DNA from: Heterohyrax brucei
Lineage: Eukaryota; Chordata; Mammalia; Hyracoidea; Procaviidae
Direction: 5' to 3'
Length of the DNA: 64,000 bases
Assembly (NCBI GenBank): GCA_028571685.1
Contig: CM053146.1
Span: 24,711,431-24,775,430 of the forward strand
In this document: positions 12,613 through 24,027 of the stretch, piece after piece
Layout: every line of letters begins with the position of its first letter
Position numbering within the stretch: position 1 is the first letter of the stretch
Position numbers and translations under genes: made by a program
The notes under the pieces: generated by a model
Told to the model about the DNA's origin: nothing
Seen by the model: only the letters and a program-made list of their open reading frames with translations
Databases searched by the model: none

Positions 12613-12808
12613 AATGTATATATCAATAAAATTGATAGCTTTTGTATAAAGGCTAATCATAATTGTTATACTTTTAAGATGTTTAAGTTCCCATATTAGG
12701 AATAAGGATTCAGAGAAGGAATTCGAAGCAAAACACAACACTGACCCTGAAGTAATTGAAAACAACAGTGCAGAAAATAAAACGGTAGGTGACAAAGTTA
12801 TTCAGTGA
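12609..12808 (+). other. coding-like island, possible exon relic
   Basis: One frame is open from 12650 to TGA at 12806-12808 and, apart from TAA at 12647-12649, from 12611. It reads a hydrophobic run (LIIIVILL) followed by a charged, polar tail (for example KDSEKEFEAKHNTDPEV). A donor-like GTAGGT follows at 12785, a pyrimidine-rich AG ends at 12608 and another AG at 12699. That is the pattern of a membrane anchor plus cytoplasmic tail. I do not recognise the protein, and chance is a serious alternative. Confidence 0.2.
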
Positions 12809-12980
12809 ATTTGTTGATTCTGCCAACACATTCTAGGTGGCTCAAGGACTGCCACTATGTCACCTTATGCAGATAATCCTGCTCCTTCTCTTTGCTCTGT
12901 CGTTCTCTGTGTGGACACCTAGTATAGCACCGATTGTGCCGGTTGTAGTCTATTTGTTCCCAGGTAATCTTTCTTACAAG

Positions 12981-13190
12981 GAACCTTGATGGCACCATAG
13001 TTAAGTGTGGCTAAGTCTTTGGCTGCTCTCTGAAAGGTCAATGGGTGGAACTTATCCAGTGGATCCATGGGAGAAAGACCTGGCAGTCTGCCTCTGTAAA
13101 GGTTACAGCTCAGGAAACCCTAGGGAGGAGCTCTACTCTGTTACCTGGGGTCAGTTTCTACGAGTCGAAATTGACTTGACAACAACAGCA
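12981..13190 (+). mobile_element. AfroSINE, long variant
   Basis: It starts 'GAACCTTGATGGCACCATAG' and contains 'GGAGAAAGACCTGGCAGTCT' in the middle. It ends 'GAGTCGAAATTGACTTGACA' then an ACAACAACAG tail. The middle block resembles the 5' region of the RTE at 19150 and the tail resembles the RTE 3' end. Confidence 0.75.
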
Positions 13191-13412
13191 GCTGGGAGAC
13201 TTGGCTGGGAGACCCTTGAGAGCAGCGATCATGTTCCTGAATCCTTATTGCTGGAAGGGCACCTATGCTTCCTGGGATCTTAAAGAAGATTTACTGGCAG
13301 ATTGGAAAGAGCAAAGGAAGCACATAGAATGTGAGAAATAAAGATATGCTTTTCTTTTCTTTTTAGTATAGTGATTAATTTGTTTATACCTGGAAATTGC
13401 TATTATTGTCCA

Positions 13413-13580
13413 AAACCAAAATACCAAACCCCCTGCCCTTCAGTCAATTCTAGCTCATAGCAACCCTACAGAAAGAGTAAAACTGCCCCATAAAGTTTCC
13501 AAGGACTACCTGGTGGATTCGAACTGCTGACCTATTGGTTAGCAGATGTATCACTTAACTGCTATGCCACCATGGTTTAT
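13413..13580 (-). mobile_element. AfroSINE, short form
   Basis: The reversed tail ('CAGTCAATTCTAGCTCATAG') is followed by 'ACTGCCCCATAAAGTTTCCA', 'TGGTGGATTCGAACTGCTGA' (inverted B box) and the head ending 'TGCTATGCCACCATGG'. Well preserved. Confidence 0.85.
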
Positions 13581-13634
13581 TGTTCAGGTAAATATAAGCT
13601 AGTGTTTGCCCAGAACAGTACTTGTTTATGCCTG

Positions 13635-13865
13635 TTGTCTTTTTCTTTAAAACTTTAAGTAAAAACTTACAATCAAGTGAGCTTCTCATACAAAAACTTG
13701 TACATACATTGTTCGGCGACCTTAGTTGCTCTCCCCAGAATGTGACAGCACACTCCTACTTTCTACCCTGTATTTCCCATGTCTATTCAGTCAGCTCCTG
13801 TCCCCTTCCACCTTCTTATTTCACCTCCAGATAAGAGCCACCAGTTTAGTGTCACATAAGATATG
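13635..13865 (-). mobile_element. L1 3'UTR fragment
   Basis: The plus strand carries 'AAACTTACAATCAAGTGAGC', 'GTTGCTCTCCCCAGAATGTG', 'CAGTCAGCTCCTGTCCCCTT' and 'CACCTCCAGATAAGAG' in the order found in reversed older L1 3'UTRs, and resembles 58836-59060. No ORF2 part is attached. Confidence 0.6.
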
Positions 13866-14559
13866 CTTTTTGGGGGTAAGGTAAGAAATTAGAGAATGGG
13901 TGATATAAGTAATTTGTCTTCAGGAACAATGTAATTCCTTTTCTTTGACTTCCCTTACGAAAATGATTGAGTTTATGGGTATTCATCTTGATTGTTTTCT
14001 CTTTGGGCCACAAATAAGGATAAGCAATACATGATAAATGATGTAAAGGTTGTGACAGAGCTGGCCATGTTTTGCCTTACCTTTCTTTGTTTTCCTTTCT
14101 TTCTCATTTCTCCTTGCCCTCTCCTTTCTGGGAGCCTTGAACTCTTACCTCTTGAATACTGGGCTCTTAATGCTGGATACCCCAAAAACAACAGCATGAG
14201 GTCCAGAATGCTCCTCATCTTCTTTTCAAACTTTACTAAATTTATCACCTTTTGCATCACTTGATCTTTGTGAAGTTTAATCTTATAAACCACTTTGATC
14301 TAAGGTGTTAATGCTTATTAATAAGTTTCTCTGTTTTACTATTTTTGCATTTGTAAGTATCCTTGAGAACCTTATTCCAAAGAATGTGTGGTGGGTACTG
14401 CGATGCATCACTCAGCTCCCCCCTCCAGCATCTAGGTGCCCATTCCCTCAATGCTGGCTAGGCTCCCAGGGGCATCCCTCTCCTGTATCACGCTTGGCCA
14501 ATATTTGTGCCTTCTTCTTGCGAACTCCCACATTTAGTGCTTAGTCATACAAAGGCCAG
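13866..14559. other. unassigned sequence
   Basis: No recognised repeat. Overlapping frames on opposite strands at 13973-14293 (-) and 13992-14264 (+) are mutual shadows, and neither looks like a protein. Confidence 0.35.
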
Positions 14560-16770
14560 GTCCCCTTGTCACATTTGGGGGCAACTCTGAAAGTCTTCCT
14601 TCATTACAGAACACTTGTGGATTTGGCTGAGGTCTCTAATACATGTAAACTGAAGTTCAACTTCTCTCTCTGCCCAACTCTGCTTCTGCTAGTCCACTAG
14701 AGGTGCTGCTGTTGAGCACACTGCTCAATAAAGCTGCTGCATGCAAATCTCTGACCTAAGACAGTTGATACAAAAAGTAGTACTAGCAAGCACTCTCTCA
14801 AATAGAATTTTGGAACTATGTCACCCACCAACTGTATGGCAAGGAGGACTGTATCAGTGACGTTAGGTAGATCCTCTGGTAGGACGTAGGTACAATTGTT
14901 AGAACTGGGATGGGATAGCAGGAAACTATGTAATAAATATTTGGAAAGTATAGGGAAGTAATGAACATAAGGACCATAGAATCAGATAGCTGTTGCTATC
15001 AACATATTTGGAGAAAGTCAGTAACAGTGAAAACCTGGTGATTAATTTAGTGCAAACAATGACAGTCAGAGGGCTGCTTGGTAACATCTAAAAAGCATTC
15101 TAAGTTTTTTGCAGCTGAAGACCAGGTAAAGTTGAAGATCAGTCCTAGGAATAGTTATGAGTAGTGGAACTCCAGAGAAGGATAAATTCTAAGTGTTAAC
15201 CTGAAATCCTTGATCTCCCTGTATCTTCTGGCCTGCAAAAGTAGTGTACTTCTTGCTTAAAGACACTGCTGAAGCTTCCATGTGCATAATAATATATGCC
15301 TGCCTTGGGATAAAGCCCCACCACCCATCTTGGCAACCAGACCAATAAATAGAGCAAATCACATCATAGCTTGGCCTGGAAGGTGCTACATCAGCTAAGG
15401 CAGAAAAGAAACTAAATGACAGTAACAGTGAAGAAGCTGTAGGACTGAGCTATTGCATACCTGCAGCAGCGAGGATAGGAAATGTAGGATGTATTGTGAG
15501 GGCACTGAATCAAGGGATGCTAGAGCATAAAATTGGATAAGGGAGCATTTGTCAAAATGAGAGCACTCTGTGTTACAGGATTTAGCTCTTGTGACGTAGG
15601 AGAAGATCCTAGAGGCTGGGGCTAACAAGCTGCTGGGGTGGTTCTTGGAAGCTTCGAGAATGCAATGGGAAGTAAAAATGCCAGAACTGCTTTGGCAGAC
15701 AATAGAAGAAATCATCAAGGGTCAGAAAAGTGAACATGCTGGATGGGTATACTGTGAAAATCAGAGAAACTGTGTTCTTTAGAAGGAGCTGGAACACACT
15801 CCATTTACCAAAGTGATAAGTGATGTGCTGGTGGGAGAGAAGAAACCCTAGTAGCATAATGGGTTAAGTGATACATCTGCTAACTCATTGTAAACTCTAT
15901 GGCACAGTTCTACTCTGACCTATAGGGTCGCTATGAGTTGGACACAACTCACTGGCAGTGGTTTTGGGTTTTGGGTGGGAGAGTAACTGACCTGGCTAGA
16001 AATGTCAGTGGCAGCTGTCTTTCATAGTCTAGGGCTGTCAACAGGAGATGCTGTCACAGACCTGAGCTCCCTAATTGCAGTGGGGATGATAGGATCCCAA
16101 AATAATAGAGGCTGAGTGGTGGCACTTTATCAGAAGCAAAGCAGATGAAATCACTATAATGAATGACTGGTGTTCAGGAATGGCAGTTAGGGGGCATCAG
16201 TCACAGAGGGTAATAGCAATGGTTAATAGAACATGGATGGAGATCTTAGAAGCAAGGTAGGTAGTGAACAAGCAAAGCTAGTGCTGAATCTATACAATTA
16301 AAATGAGTTAAGAATGGGTGACTATGTGGTTAAAGGCAACCTGTGAAATAAAATATTGCAACTACTTGCCATGTTTCTGAACTTTGGCTACCTTAAGAAC
16401 TGGAATTCATTGACTAAAAGAGGAATCAGGTCTTAAGCAGGCAGGGTGTATGGTAAAGATTCACCCATAATAGAAAGGCACCTACAGTCATTTATCTGGG
16501 TAACTGTATACTAGAAGAAAGAGAATATCCAGATATTTTGAGGATTGTTGACACAGCACCCAGGATCATGTTGCTAGGTAGTGAAACTAAATACCATTAT
16601 GACCATCTGTTAGTGTGAAGGCCTGACACACTATGGTAAACATGGTCTAATGGTCTACCTAATAGTTGTTTTCTTAGAGCACTGAAGGTATAATCGAAGT
16701 GGACATACTGGGTAGTTAGCAGAAATTTTACATTCCTTTCTTGGCCACTGGGGGAAAGGGCTATCACAGT
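14560..16770 (+). mobile_element. probable ERVL-like LTR end and decayed internal region
   Basis: Around 14720-14770 'CTCAATAAAGCTGCTGC' (with AATAAA) is followed by 'CTGACCTAAGACAGTTGATA', the style of an ERVL LTR end and leader. The next 2 kb keeps scattered phrases such as 'GGTGGCACTTTATCAGAAGC' at 16113 and a protease-like stretch near 16545-16640, but no usable frame. An AfroSINE sits inside at 15840-15975. The assignment rests on texture and is uncertain. Confidence 0.35.
15840..15975 (+). mobile_element. AfroSINE, short form
   Basis: Head 'GAAACCCTAGTAGCATAATG' with GGTTAAGTG as A-box-like text, then 'TTCTACTCTGACCTATAGGG' and the tail 'TCGCTATGAGTTGGACACAA', ending 'GGCAGTGGTTTTGGGTTTTG'. 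A central part of the usual short form is missing. Confidence 0.85.
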
Positions 16771-16771
16771 G

Positions 16772-16895
16772 GGTATATTACTTTCTTAGCACTCTAGTAA
16801 CAAATTATTGTAAACTTGGTGGCTAAAAACAACACAAATTTATTCTCTTACAGTTCTGGAAGACAGAAGTCTGAAATCAGGTAGGCTTAGTTTGA
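16772..16895 (-). mobile_element. MLT1-type LTR fragment
   Basis: The plus strand reads 'CTCTAGTAACAAATTATTGT', 'TTGGTGGCTAAAAACAACAC', 'AAATTTATTCTCTTACAGTT' and 'CTGGAAGACAGAAGTC', the reversed 3' part of MLT1-class MaLR LTRs as I know them. The rest is missing. Confidence 0.5.
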
Positions 16896-16924
16896 AACAG
16901 TCTAATATATTATGATATTGCCTT

Positions 16925-18590
16925 AACTTTCTCTCCATATGGAAATTCTGTAATTACATCATTTATTCCACCTTTTTGCTTTCAAGCTGTCATTATTTAC
17001 AGCATCTCTGGTTTCCTGTTGTCCATGTTGCAGCTTTATTTCACGTTTCCAAAGTCTTTGATTCAGTTGGTACCTGGGGAGACTGTATGTATCTCAGATT
17101 GTTGTTCAGTGTCACTGATTCTCTGTCTGAAGAACTCCATTTGCTATTTCTTGTAAGGCTTGTCTGGTTTTTACAAATTCCCTTAATTTCTGATTGTCTA
17201 TGAGTGTGCCAATTTGTTATATTTGGAAGACAATTTTGCTGGATATGTGGTTCTTCATTGGTAATTCTTTCAGGGTTTTATGTCAGTCACCTTCTTGCCT
17301 ACGTGGTTTCTGATGAGAAATCAGCAGTTGGTTTTACCAGATTCCCTGCATTAGTGATATTTTGTTTTTCACTAGCTTCTCTCACAATTCTTCCTTATTC
17401 TTTGGTTTTGGAAACTTTGATTATGATACATCTTGATGAGTTTCTTTTGAGGTCTATCCTGTATGGGGTTCCTTAAGCTTCTTGGATGTAAACCTTCTTG
17501 TCTTTCATGATATTTGGCAAATTTTCTGCCAACGTAGCTTCAAAGCTTCTCTCTGTAATTTTTTTGTCTTCTCCTCTTCTCGAATTCCTATTTCACATAA
17601 ATTATTCATTTTGCTGGTGTTCCATGTAGCTCTTATGCTTTCTCAATTTTCCTCCATTATTTTTTCTGATTGTTCCTCAAACAGATTAGTATTGAGTGAT
17701 TTGTCCTCTATTTCACTAATGCTTCCATTGACTCAGTTCTATCCCAGTGAGTATGTGCCATGGATCAACAGATAGGCATGGCAACAGGGGTGGGATTGGA
17801 GGGAATTGTGGATATGTGCCTCTGATTACTGGTCCAGTGTCATGGGAGTGAGCACCACCGCTAGCTGGGTGGGAAGGGTGGGGCAGGCAGGAGGGCCTTG
17901 AGCCTCTGATCACCATGTAGGCAAGTCAAGGGGAGACACTGCTAGTCACCAGAAGAATAGAAAGGGAGAGTGGACCACGTGTTCCTCCAGTCACTGGCAT
18001 GGGCACTGGGTCACTTCCCAAAGAATGCAGCTGGTGATCAGGACCTGGTCACAACCAAATATTGGGGGAAAGACATTGTTTGCAGTTCATTTAGGTGGGA
18101 GATCTCTATAGCACTCCATAAATACTTCCCTCGGTAGAGAAACCTTCCAAACAACCAGGACCTACTGCTGCTATTTAGTTCTGTCCCTATTTTCTGGTTC
18201 CCTCACTGATCTATGGTCACCTGGATCCCTGGAACTCTTGCTCACCATCATATACTTTTCTTCCTTAGATTTGGTTCATATTTTGCTCACCTTGTTTCAC
18301 TCCAGGCTTATCAACACAATCTCTGTCTCCTATTGGGAATTTGGGAATTTGATTTCCTGTGTTCCTTACCTGGGAACGTTGCGTGCTTTGTCTCAAGATG
18401 GCCATGCTGCTCCAGGTAGCTAGCAGGGTGTCTACAATCTGTAAATACTTTCATTCACTTTTTAAAATTCAGTTTCTCTTTCCATTTGGTGTTTGATCTA
18501 ATTTTTCATCTTTCCATTTGCTGTTCAGGGTTCCAAGATGGTCATGTATATCTTCTCACTGGGTTCCTCTGATACTTGCAATAGGGTGAC
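16925..18590 (-). mobile_element. old L1/HAL1-like element, ORF1 region plus probable 5' part
   Basis: From 17200 to 17775 the plus strand carries reversed ORF1-type text as in ancient L1 and HAL1: 'TTTTGAGGTCTATCCTGTAT', 'GGGGTTCCTTAAGCTTCTTG', then 'CGAATTCCTATTTCACATAA'. The GC-richer part 17780-18590 would be the upstream region but is weaker. The plus-strand frames here (16976-17775) are antisense shadows. Confidence 0.45.
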
Positions 18591-19005
18591 AGCATGGTGT
18601 TTCTGATTAGGCTGGTACCTTGGGTTTTCCTAGAAAGATATCTTTTAGGGCCTAATAGAAGTTTCCTTCAAATATTATCATATAGGTGGGTGGTGCACCC
18701 TCTTTGTGTGACAGAGGTTGACTTTCCTTGGAGAAATTTTTCTTTAGAAGAATGGACACAAAGTCCCAGGAGAGGAGATAGCTGAGCAGAGCTTTCTTGG
18801 ATATGTTTAATTTAAACTTTCATCACAAGGATATTGTCTTGATGATTATTGTGTTTTACTTTGTGGCATCTAATCAAACTGAGATAGTCTAAGAATTAAT
18901 GTGTATTTTAAAGAAACCACGGCTCATTCTTTGAGTCAACCATTATCAATACTAATTCTTAGTTTATAGAAACACTAGTGAGAAATTATGATAAAATGAA
19001 AAGAA
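18591..19005. other. unassigned sequence
   Basis: No repeat or gene recognised. Confidence 0.35.
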
Positions 19006-19009
19006 CTTG

Positions 19010-19140
19010 TCTTTGGAATCTAAAAAGCCAACATTTTAATCTTCAACATGCCATTTACAAGATGTGTTTCACCAAATCAAATCTCTAGAGCTTCAGATTT
19101 GTTAATCTCTATAAAGGAAATAACTATGCCCACCTCATAG
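19010..19140 (+). repeat. MIR SINE
   Basis: The ordered blocks 'GTCTTTGGAATCTAAAAAGC', 'TTACAAGATGTGTTTCACC', 'GTTAATCTCTATAAAGGAAA' and 'ACTATGCCCACCTCATAG' follow the MIR consensus in forward orientation. Confidence 0.6.
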
Positions 19141-19672
19141 TTCCCCCAAGCATCTGACAGTTTGTTGTACTGTGGAAACTTGCCTGTTGCTGTGATACTG
19201 GAAGCTCTGCCATCACTGATCAAATACCCACAGGGTAACCCATAATGGACAGGTTTCAGCTGAGATTCCAGACTAAGATAGACTAGGAAGAAGGATCTGC
19301 TGGTCTACTTCTAAAAAGAATTATCCTGTAAAAGCCTTGTGTACCAGTGGCTCATATAGTACCAGAAGATGAGAACCCAAGGTTAGAAGGCACTCAAAAT
19401 ACAACTAGAGAAGAGCTGCCTCCTCAAAGTAGAGTTAACCTTACTGGCATGGATGGAGTCAAGCTTTTAGGTCTTCATATGCTGATGTGGAATGAATTAG
19501 AGTGAGAAGAAACAACTGCAAATATCTGTTAATTAGAACATGGAATGTATGAAGTACGAACGCAAGAACATTAGAAATCATCAAAAATGAAACAGGATAC
19601 ATAAACATCAATATTCTAGGAATTAGTAAGCTGAAATGGGCTGGTATTGGCCATTTTAAATCAGACAATCAT

Positions 19673-19921
19673 ATGTTCTACTATCCTGAGAATGACAACT
19701 TCAAGAGGAAAGCTGTTGTATTTATTATCAAAAAGAACATTCCAAGATCTATCCTGAAGTACAAAGCTTTCAGTGATAGGGTAATATTCATGAACCTACA
19801 AAACAGACCAATTATTATGACTGTAATTCAAATTTACACATCAACCATTAAGGCCAAATTTGAAGAAACTGAAGGTTTTTACCAACTTCTGCAGTCTGAA
19901 GTTGATCAAACTTGCAATTAG
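19673..19921 (+). pseudogene. RTE endonuclease fragment
   Basis: An 82-codon frame with 'RSILKYKAFSDRVIFMNLQN' and 'IMTVIQIYTST', the style of the apurinic-endonuclease-like domain of RTE ORFs (the ITVIQVYAPT-type strand). That enzyme nicks target DNA to prime reverse transcription. It is a relic: the reading frame breaks at both ends. Confidence 0.7.
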
Positions 19922-21624
19922 GATGCACTGATAATTACTAGTGATCATAATTCGAAAGTTGGAAAAGAAGAACAAAGATCTGTAGTTAGAAAATATGGTC
20001 TTACTAATAGAAACAGTGCTGGATATCATGTGATTGAATTTTGCAAAACCAATGAAATCTTTATTGCAAATATCTTTTTTCAACAAAACAAATGGTGACT
20101 ATACATGTAGACCTTGATTGATAGAATACGTAGAATCAAATCCATTACATCTGTGGAAAGAAATGATGGAAAAACTCATATCATCAGTCAGAATAAGGCC
20201 AGGAGTTGACTTCAGAACAAACTATCAATGTCTCCCATGAAAGTTCAAGTTGAAATAGAAAAAAATTAGAACAAATCTTCAAGAACCAAAGTATGATATT
20301 GAGAATGTCCCACTTGAATTTAGAAAACATGTCAAGAATGGATTTGATGCATTGAATACTGATGAAAAAAGACCAGATGAGCAGTGGAATGACATCAAGG
20401 AGAAAGCAAGAAGTCATTAAAAAGGCAGGAGGAAAAAAAAAACTTAAGTGGATGTTAGAAGAAACTCTGAAATTTGCTGTTGAATAGCTAAAGTGAATGG
20501 AAGAAATGATGAAGTAAAAGAAATGAACAGAATATGTCAAAGGGGAGCTCAAGAAGACAAAGTAAATAAGGTATTTAATGACATCTGAAAAGATCTGGAG
20601 TTGGATAACAAACATGGAAGAACATGCTTGGTGTTTCTCAAGCTGAAAGAATTGAAGAAAAAATTTTCACCTTGAGTTGCAACATTGAAGGATTCTATAG
20701 TAAAAGTATTAAACAATGCAGAAAGCATCAAAATAAGACGGAAAGAATACTCAGTCACTATGCCAAAAAAATTAGTTGACTTTCAATGATTCCAGAAGGT
20801 ACTGATAGTACTGAAATAAGAAATCTAAGCTGCACTGAAGACAACTGGCAAAAAAAAAACAAAAAACAAAAAACGCAAGTCTCCTGGAATTGACAGAATA
20901 CCAACTATTTCAACAGACAAATGGAGCACTGGAAGTGCTCATTCATCTATGCCAAGAAATTTAGAAGACAGCTATCTGGTCTAACAAACGTGACCCAACT
21001 GAATGTGGGAATTATTAAACAGTGTCAATAATATCATACAAAAGTAAAATTTTGCTGAAGATCATTCAAAAGTAGCTGCAGCAGTACACTGACAGGGAAC
21101 TGCCAAATGTTCAAGCCAGATTCAGAAGAGATGTGTAATGAAGACTATCCTGTTGCTGTCAGATGAATTCTAGCTGAAAGAAGAGAACACCAGGAAGATG
21201 TTTACCTGTGTTTTATTAACTATAAAAAAAATTCAGTTGTGTGGATCATAATAAATTATGACAGACTTGCAAAGAATGGGAATTCTGAAACACTTAATTG
21301 TGCTCCTGAGGAATCTGTACATGGATCAAGAGGTAATAATTCAAACAGAACAAAGGCATACTATGTACTTGAATTTTAGGAAAGGTGTGTCAGGGTCATA
21401 TGCTTTCACCATACCTGTTCAATCGGTAGGGTGAACAAATAATCTGAGAAACTGGACTATAAGAAGAATGGGACAACAGGTCTGGAGAAGGGCTCATTAA
21501 GAATCTGCATTATGCAGATGACACAACTTTTCTTGCTAAAGTGAAGAGGACTTAAAGCACTTGCTGACTAAAAGACTACAGCCTTTAGTAAGTATTACAT
21601 CTCAACATCAAGAAAACAAAAATT

Positions 21625-22627
21625 GGGGGGGCGGAGTCCAGATTGCGGACTAAGTCCACGTCTCCTTATACCCCTCTGGAAACCAAGACCTGAATTGACA
21701 ATCAAACAGAGCCTTCTGATCACCTAATCAGCCTCAGGACACGGCACAGAGCTGTTAATTGGGACTTCATACCACTGAGAGAAAAACCTCCTCTCTTTCG
21801 CTGACTCCCGCTCCTGGCTAGCCCCGGCTCTCACGGACGGAAGGTAAACGCACCAGTTTGACTTTTTTTTTCCTAGGTCTCGGCTGGCGGGCGGAGCTGG
21901 GCCTTGCCTGGTGGCTGGACTCAGACGTGCTGCTGGGGGCATAGACAGGTGAAATTCCCATATTCTGAGAGCCAGGCTTGGGACTCTGTTAATCTAGACA
22001 CTTTGAGCCTTTCGTTTTGTAGCTGCCTCAGTGGGGTTTGTGTGGAAATCCGCGGTTAGGGTGCGGGACGCCATGTTGGTACCAAGATTTTAGCGGGACC
22101 TCGTTCTTAGCCTGGGAGCCAGCGCCTGCAAACGGGACAGCGCTTCTCCAACAGAAAAGTAGTGATTTTGCACAGTGCTGCCTGCATTGGGGGCCCTGCA
22201 ACAGAAGCAGAGGAATCGCTGCCTCTGGGCACCTTTAGCCCCCGTGTCTGCTGCCTGTGTGAAGGACGCCATCTTGGATACGGTGGCCGCAGCTGGCCCT
22301 AATTCTTAGCTTCGGAGCCAGAGCCTGCCCACAGGAGAGCGCTTTTCTATCACAAAACCAGTACTTGACGCAGTGTTGGCTAAGGCGAGGCCCTGTAAGC
22401 AGAGGCCAACAGGGCAGGAGCATTGCTGTATTCTGAACTAGTTTGTTATCATCTGGGGTTGGATATAGTGGCACTTACTTTGTCAGACGAGAAGAGGGAC
22501 CTCTACACCTGAAAACCTAACTGACTTGTGAACTGGTCAGATACCTTTTGCTTTATATTTGAAGACAGCCTAGAGAAACATTTGCAATCCATCCTCACAG
22601 TACCTCTTCCAGCCTCTATATACTCAC
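21625..22627 (+). promoter_or_regulatory. L1 copy A 5'UTR / internal promoter with two tandem monomers
   Basis: This GC-rich, CpG-containing 1-kb leader precedes ORF1. Two related units of about 200 bp follow one another: GGACGCCAT recurs at 22066 and 22264, then 'GGAGCCAG', 'GAGCGCTT' or 'CAGCGCTT', and 'GCAGTG' or 'CAGTGCTG' in the same order. 'CGCCATCTTGG' at 22268-22278 fits the YY1 core. L1 5'UTRs are known Pol II promoters; activity of this copy is not shown. Confidence 0.7.
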
Positions 22628-23592
22628 ATGGGACCCAAAAAGCAACAGACAATTATGACATATAAGCAATCACTCATGGCTTCAGAAGGCTCCCAAACAA
22701 AGCAACCAAGGAGTTTTTCAGATAAAGAAACTTTTATGAAAGCATCAGGAAGTGAATACAAATTGATTATATACAGAGCCCTTCTAGACCTTATACAAAA
22801 TGCAGCAGAACAAAATGAAAAATTAAGCAAGTTGTTCGATTTGATGGAACACCAGTACTCTGAAATCCAACAGATCAAGAAGAAAATCAAAGACATAGAA
22901 ACTTCCATGCAAAGCCAAGAAAACAGAATGGAACAAATGGAAAAAAGAATTTCTGACTTGGAAGACAGAGACAGAGCTACTGATGCCAGCGTCTCTGAGC
23001 AGAAATCAGAAAAAAGAAACAAGAAAAATGAAGAAACATTAAGAAGCATGTGGGACTCTATTAAGAGGAACAACCTTCGATTAACTGGAGTTCCTGAACA
23101 GGGTGAGACATCTGAGAACACAGAGAGTATTGTTGCTGAGCTGCTGAAAGAAAACTTCCCAGAAAACATGAAGGGAGAGAATATAGACATCTCAGATGCA
23201 TATCGTGTGCCACCCAATATAGATCTCAAAGAAAGACTCCAAGACATATTATAATCAAGTTTAACAAAATGAAACATAGGCAGCAACTCTTAAAGGTAGC
23301 AAGACTCAAGGCAAAGCTAACATTCAGAGGGAAACCCTGTAGGCCCTCGTCAGATTTCTCAGCATAAACCATGCTGGCACGGAGACAGTGGCATGACACA
23401 TTCAAAGTCTTGAAGGAGAAGAATTTCCAACCAAGAATTATATATCCTGCAAAACTATCTTTCAAATACGAAAATGAAATTAAGACATTCCCAGATAAAC
23501 AGAAACTCAGAGACTTTGTAAAAACCAAACCCAAACTACCAGAAATACTGAAAGAAGTTCTTGGCTTTGGCTTAGAAGAACGAAACCACTAA
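22628..23592 (+). pseudogene. L1 ORF1 (ORF1p RNA-binding chaperone), copy A, broken
   Basis: ORF1p coats L1 RNA as a coiled-coil trimer. The frame starts at ATG 22628 (MGPKKQQ). A heptad-rich coiled coil spans roughly residues 70-125, followed by the RRM region from about residue 140 ('NLRLTGVPE'). A one-base deletion at 23228-23230 (copy B has one more A) ends the frame at TAA 23252. The C-terminal domain continues in the next frame, interrupted by TAA at 23365-23367, to 23592 ('ARRQWHDTFKVLKEKNFQPR'). The intact length would be about 321 codons. Confidence 0.9.
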
Positions 23593-23760
23593 CTTTATAT
23601 TTTAGAACGACACACTACTCAATACTCTACTCACTTAGGGAAGGCTCCAAAGTAAATCACAGCTTTGATTTGGAAAGAAGCAATCTAGTGATCATCATGA
23701 AAACTATGGTGTCATCATAATAAAAAGAGGGATGTACTACAGTTGTTATAGTGCTTCCAG
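23593..23760 (+). other. L1 copy A inter-ORF segment before the small frame
   Basis: An A/T-rich spacer directly after the ORF1 stop. Together with the small frame it makes the ORF1-ORF2 gap about 0.42 kb, against about 63 bp in human L1. The same layout is seen in copy B (36641 to about 36800). Confidence 0.6.
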
Positions 23761-24027
23761 ATGGAGAGGAAGATGACAAGACTGGTAGTAATTAAAATTG
23801 GGTTTATGAATAGTTTATTAAGGGGGTTCATAAGGGAAGCTGTAAAGCACAACAAAGATGTATCATATTGTTTCAAGAAATCTAACACACGAGTCTCAAC
23901 AATTATAAAACCAGCTCTCAAAAAGGTGAAAAATCAACTCACAAAAAAAAGTGTCCTAGAACAGACTAATAAGAACAACAGAGAAAATACCAACATAAAA
24001 ATAAACATATCACAATGGCAGCAGTGA
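23761..24027 (+). CDS. hypothetical small frame between L1 ORF1 and ORF2
   Basis: An 88-codon open frame, MERKMTRL to SQWQQ, rich in lysine and asparagine and basic. No membrane segment or motif is recognised. Its stop overlaps the ORF2 ATG (24015) by 13 bases, like the ORF1/ORF2 overlap of rodent L1. The ATG context is CAGATGG. Copy B carries the same frame at exactly the same 267-base length (36374-36640) with no indel and a single stop. By eye the substitutions do not favour silent sites, so purifying selection is not shown. It may be non-coding spacer that happens to be open. Confidence 0.3.
   Translation: MERKMTRLVVIKIGFMNSLLRGFIREAVKHNKDVSYCFKKSNTRVSTIIKPALKKVKNQLTKKSVLEQTNKNNRENTNIKINISQWQQ

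Noticed and set aside
17204-17775. Hydrophobic plus frames suggesting membrane proteins
   Set aside because: Antisense of an old L1/HAL1 ORF1-like region; translated T-rich DNA gives spurious Phe/Leu-rich runs.
20184-20615. 143-codon hydrophobic minus frame
   Set aside because: Antisense shadow of the A-rich plus-strand RTE, not a membrane protein.
22624-23286. 220-codon minus frame opposite L1 ORF1
   Set aside because: An antisense shadow of the ORF1 coiled coil; its Ser/Phe/Leu-rich composition is the complement of Lys/Glu/Gln codons.
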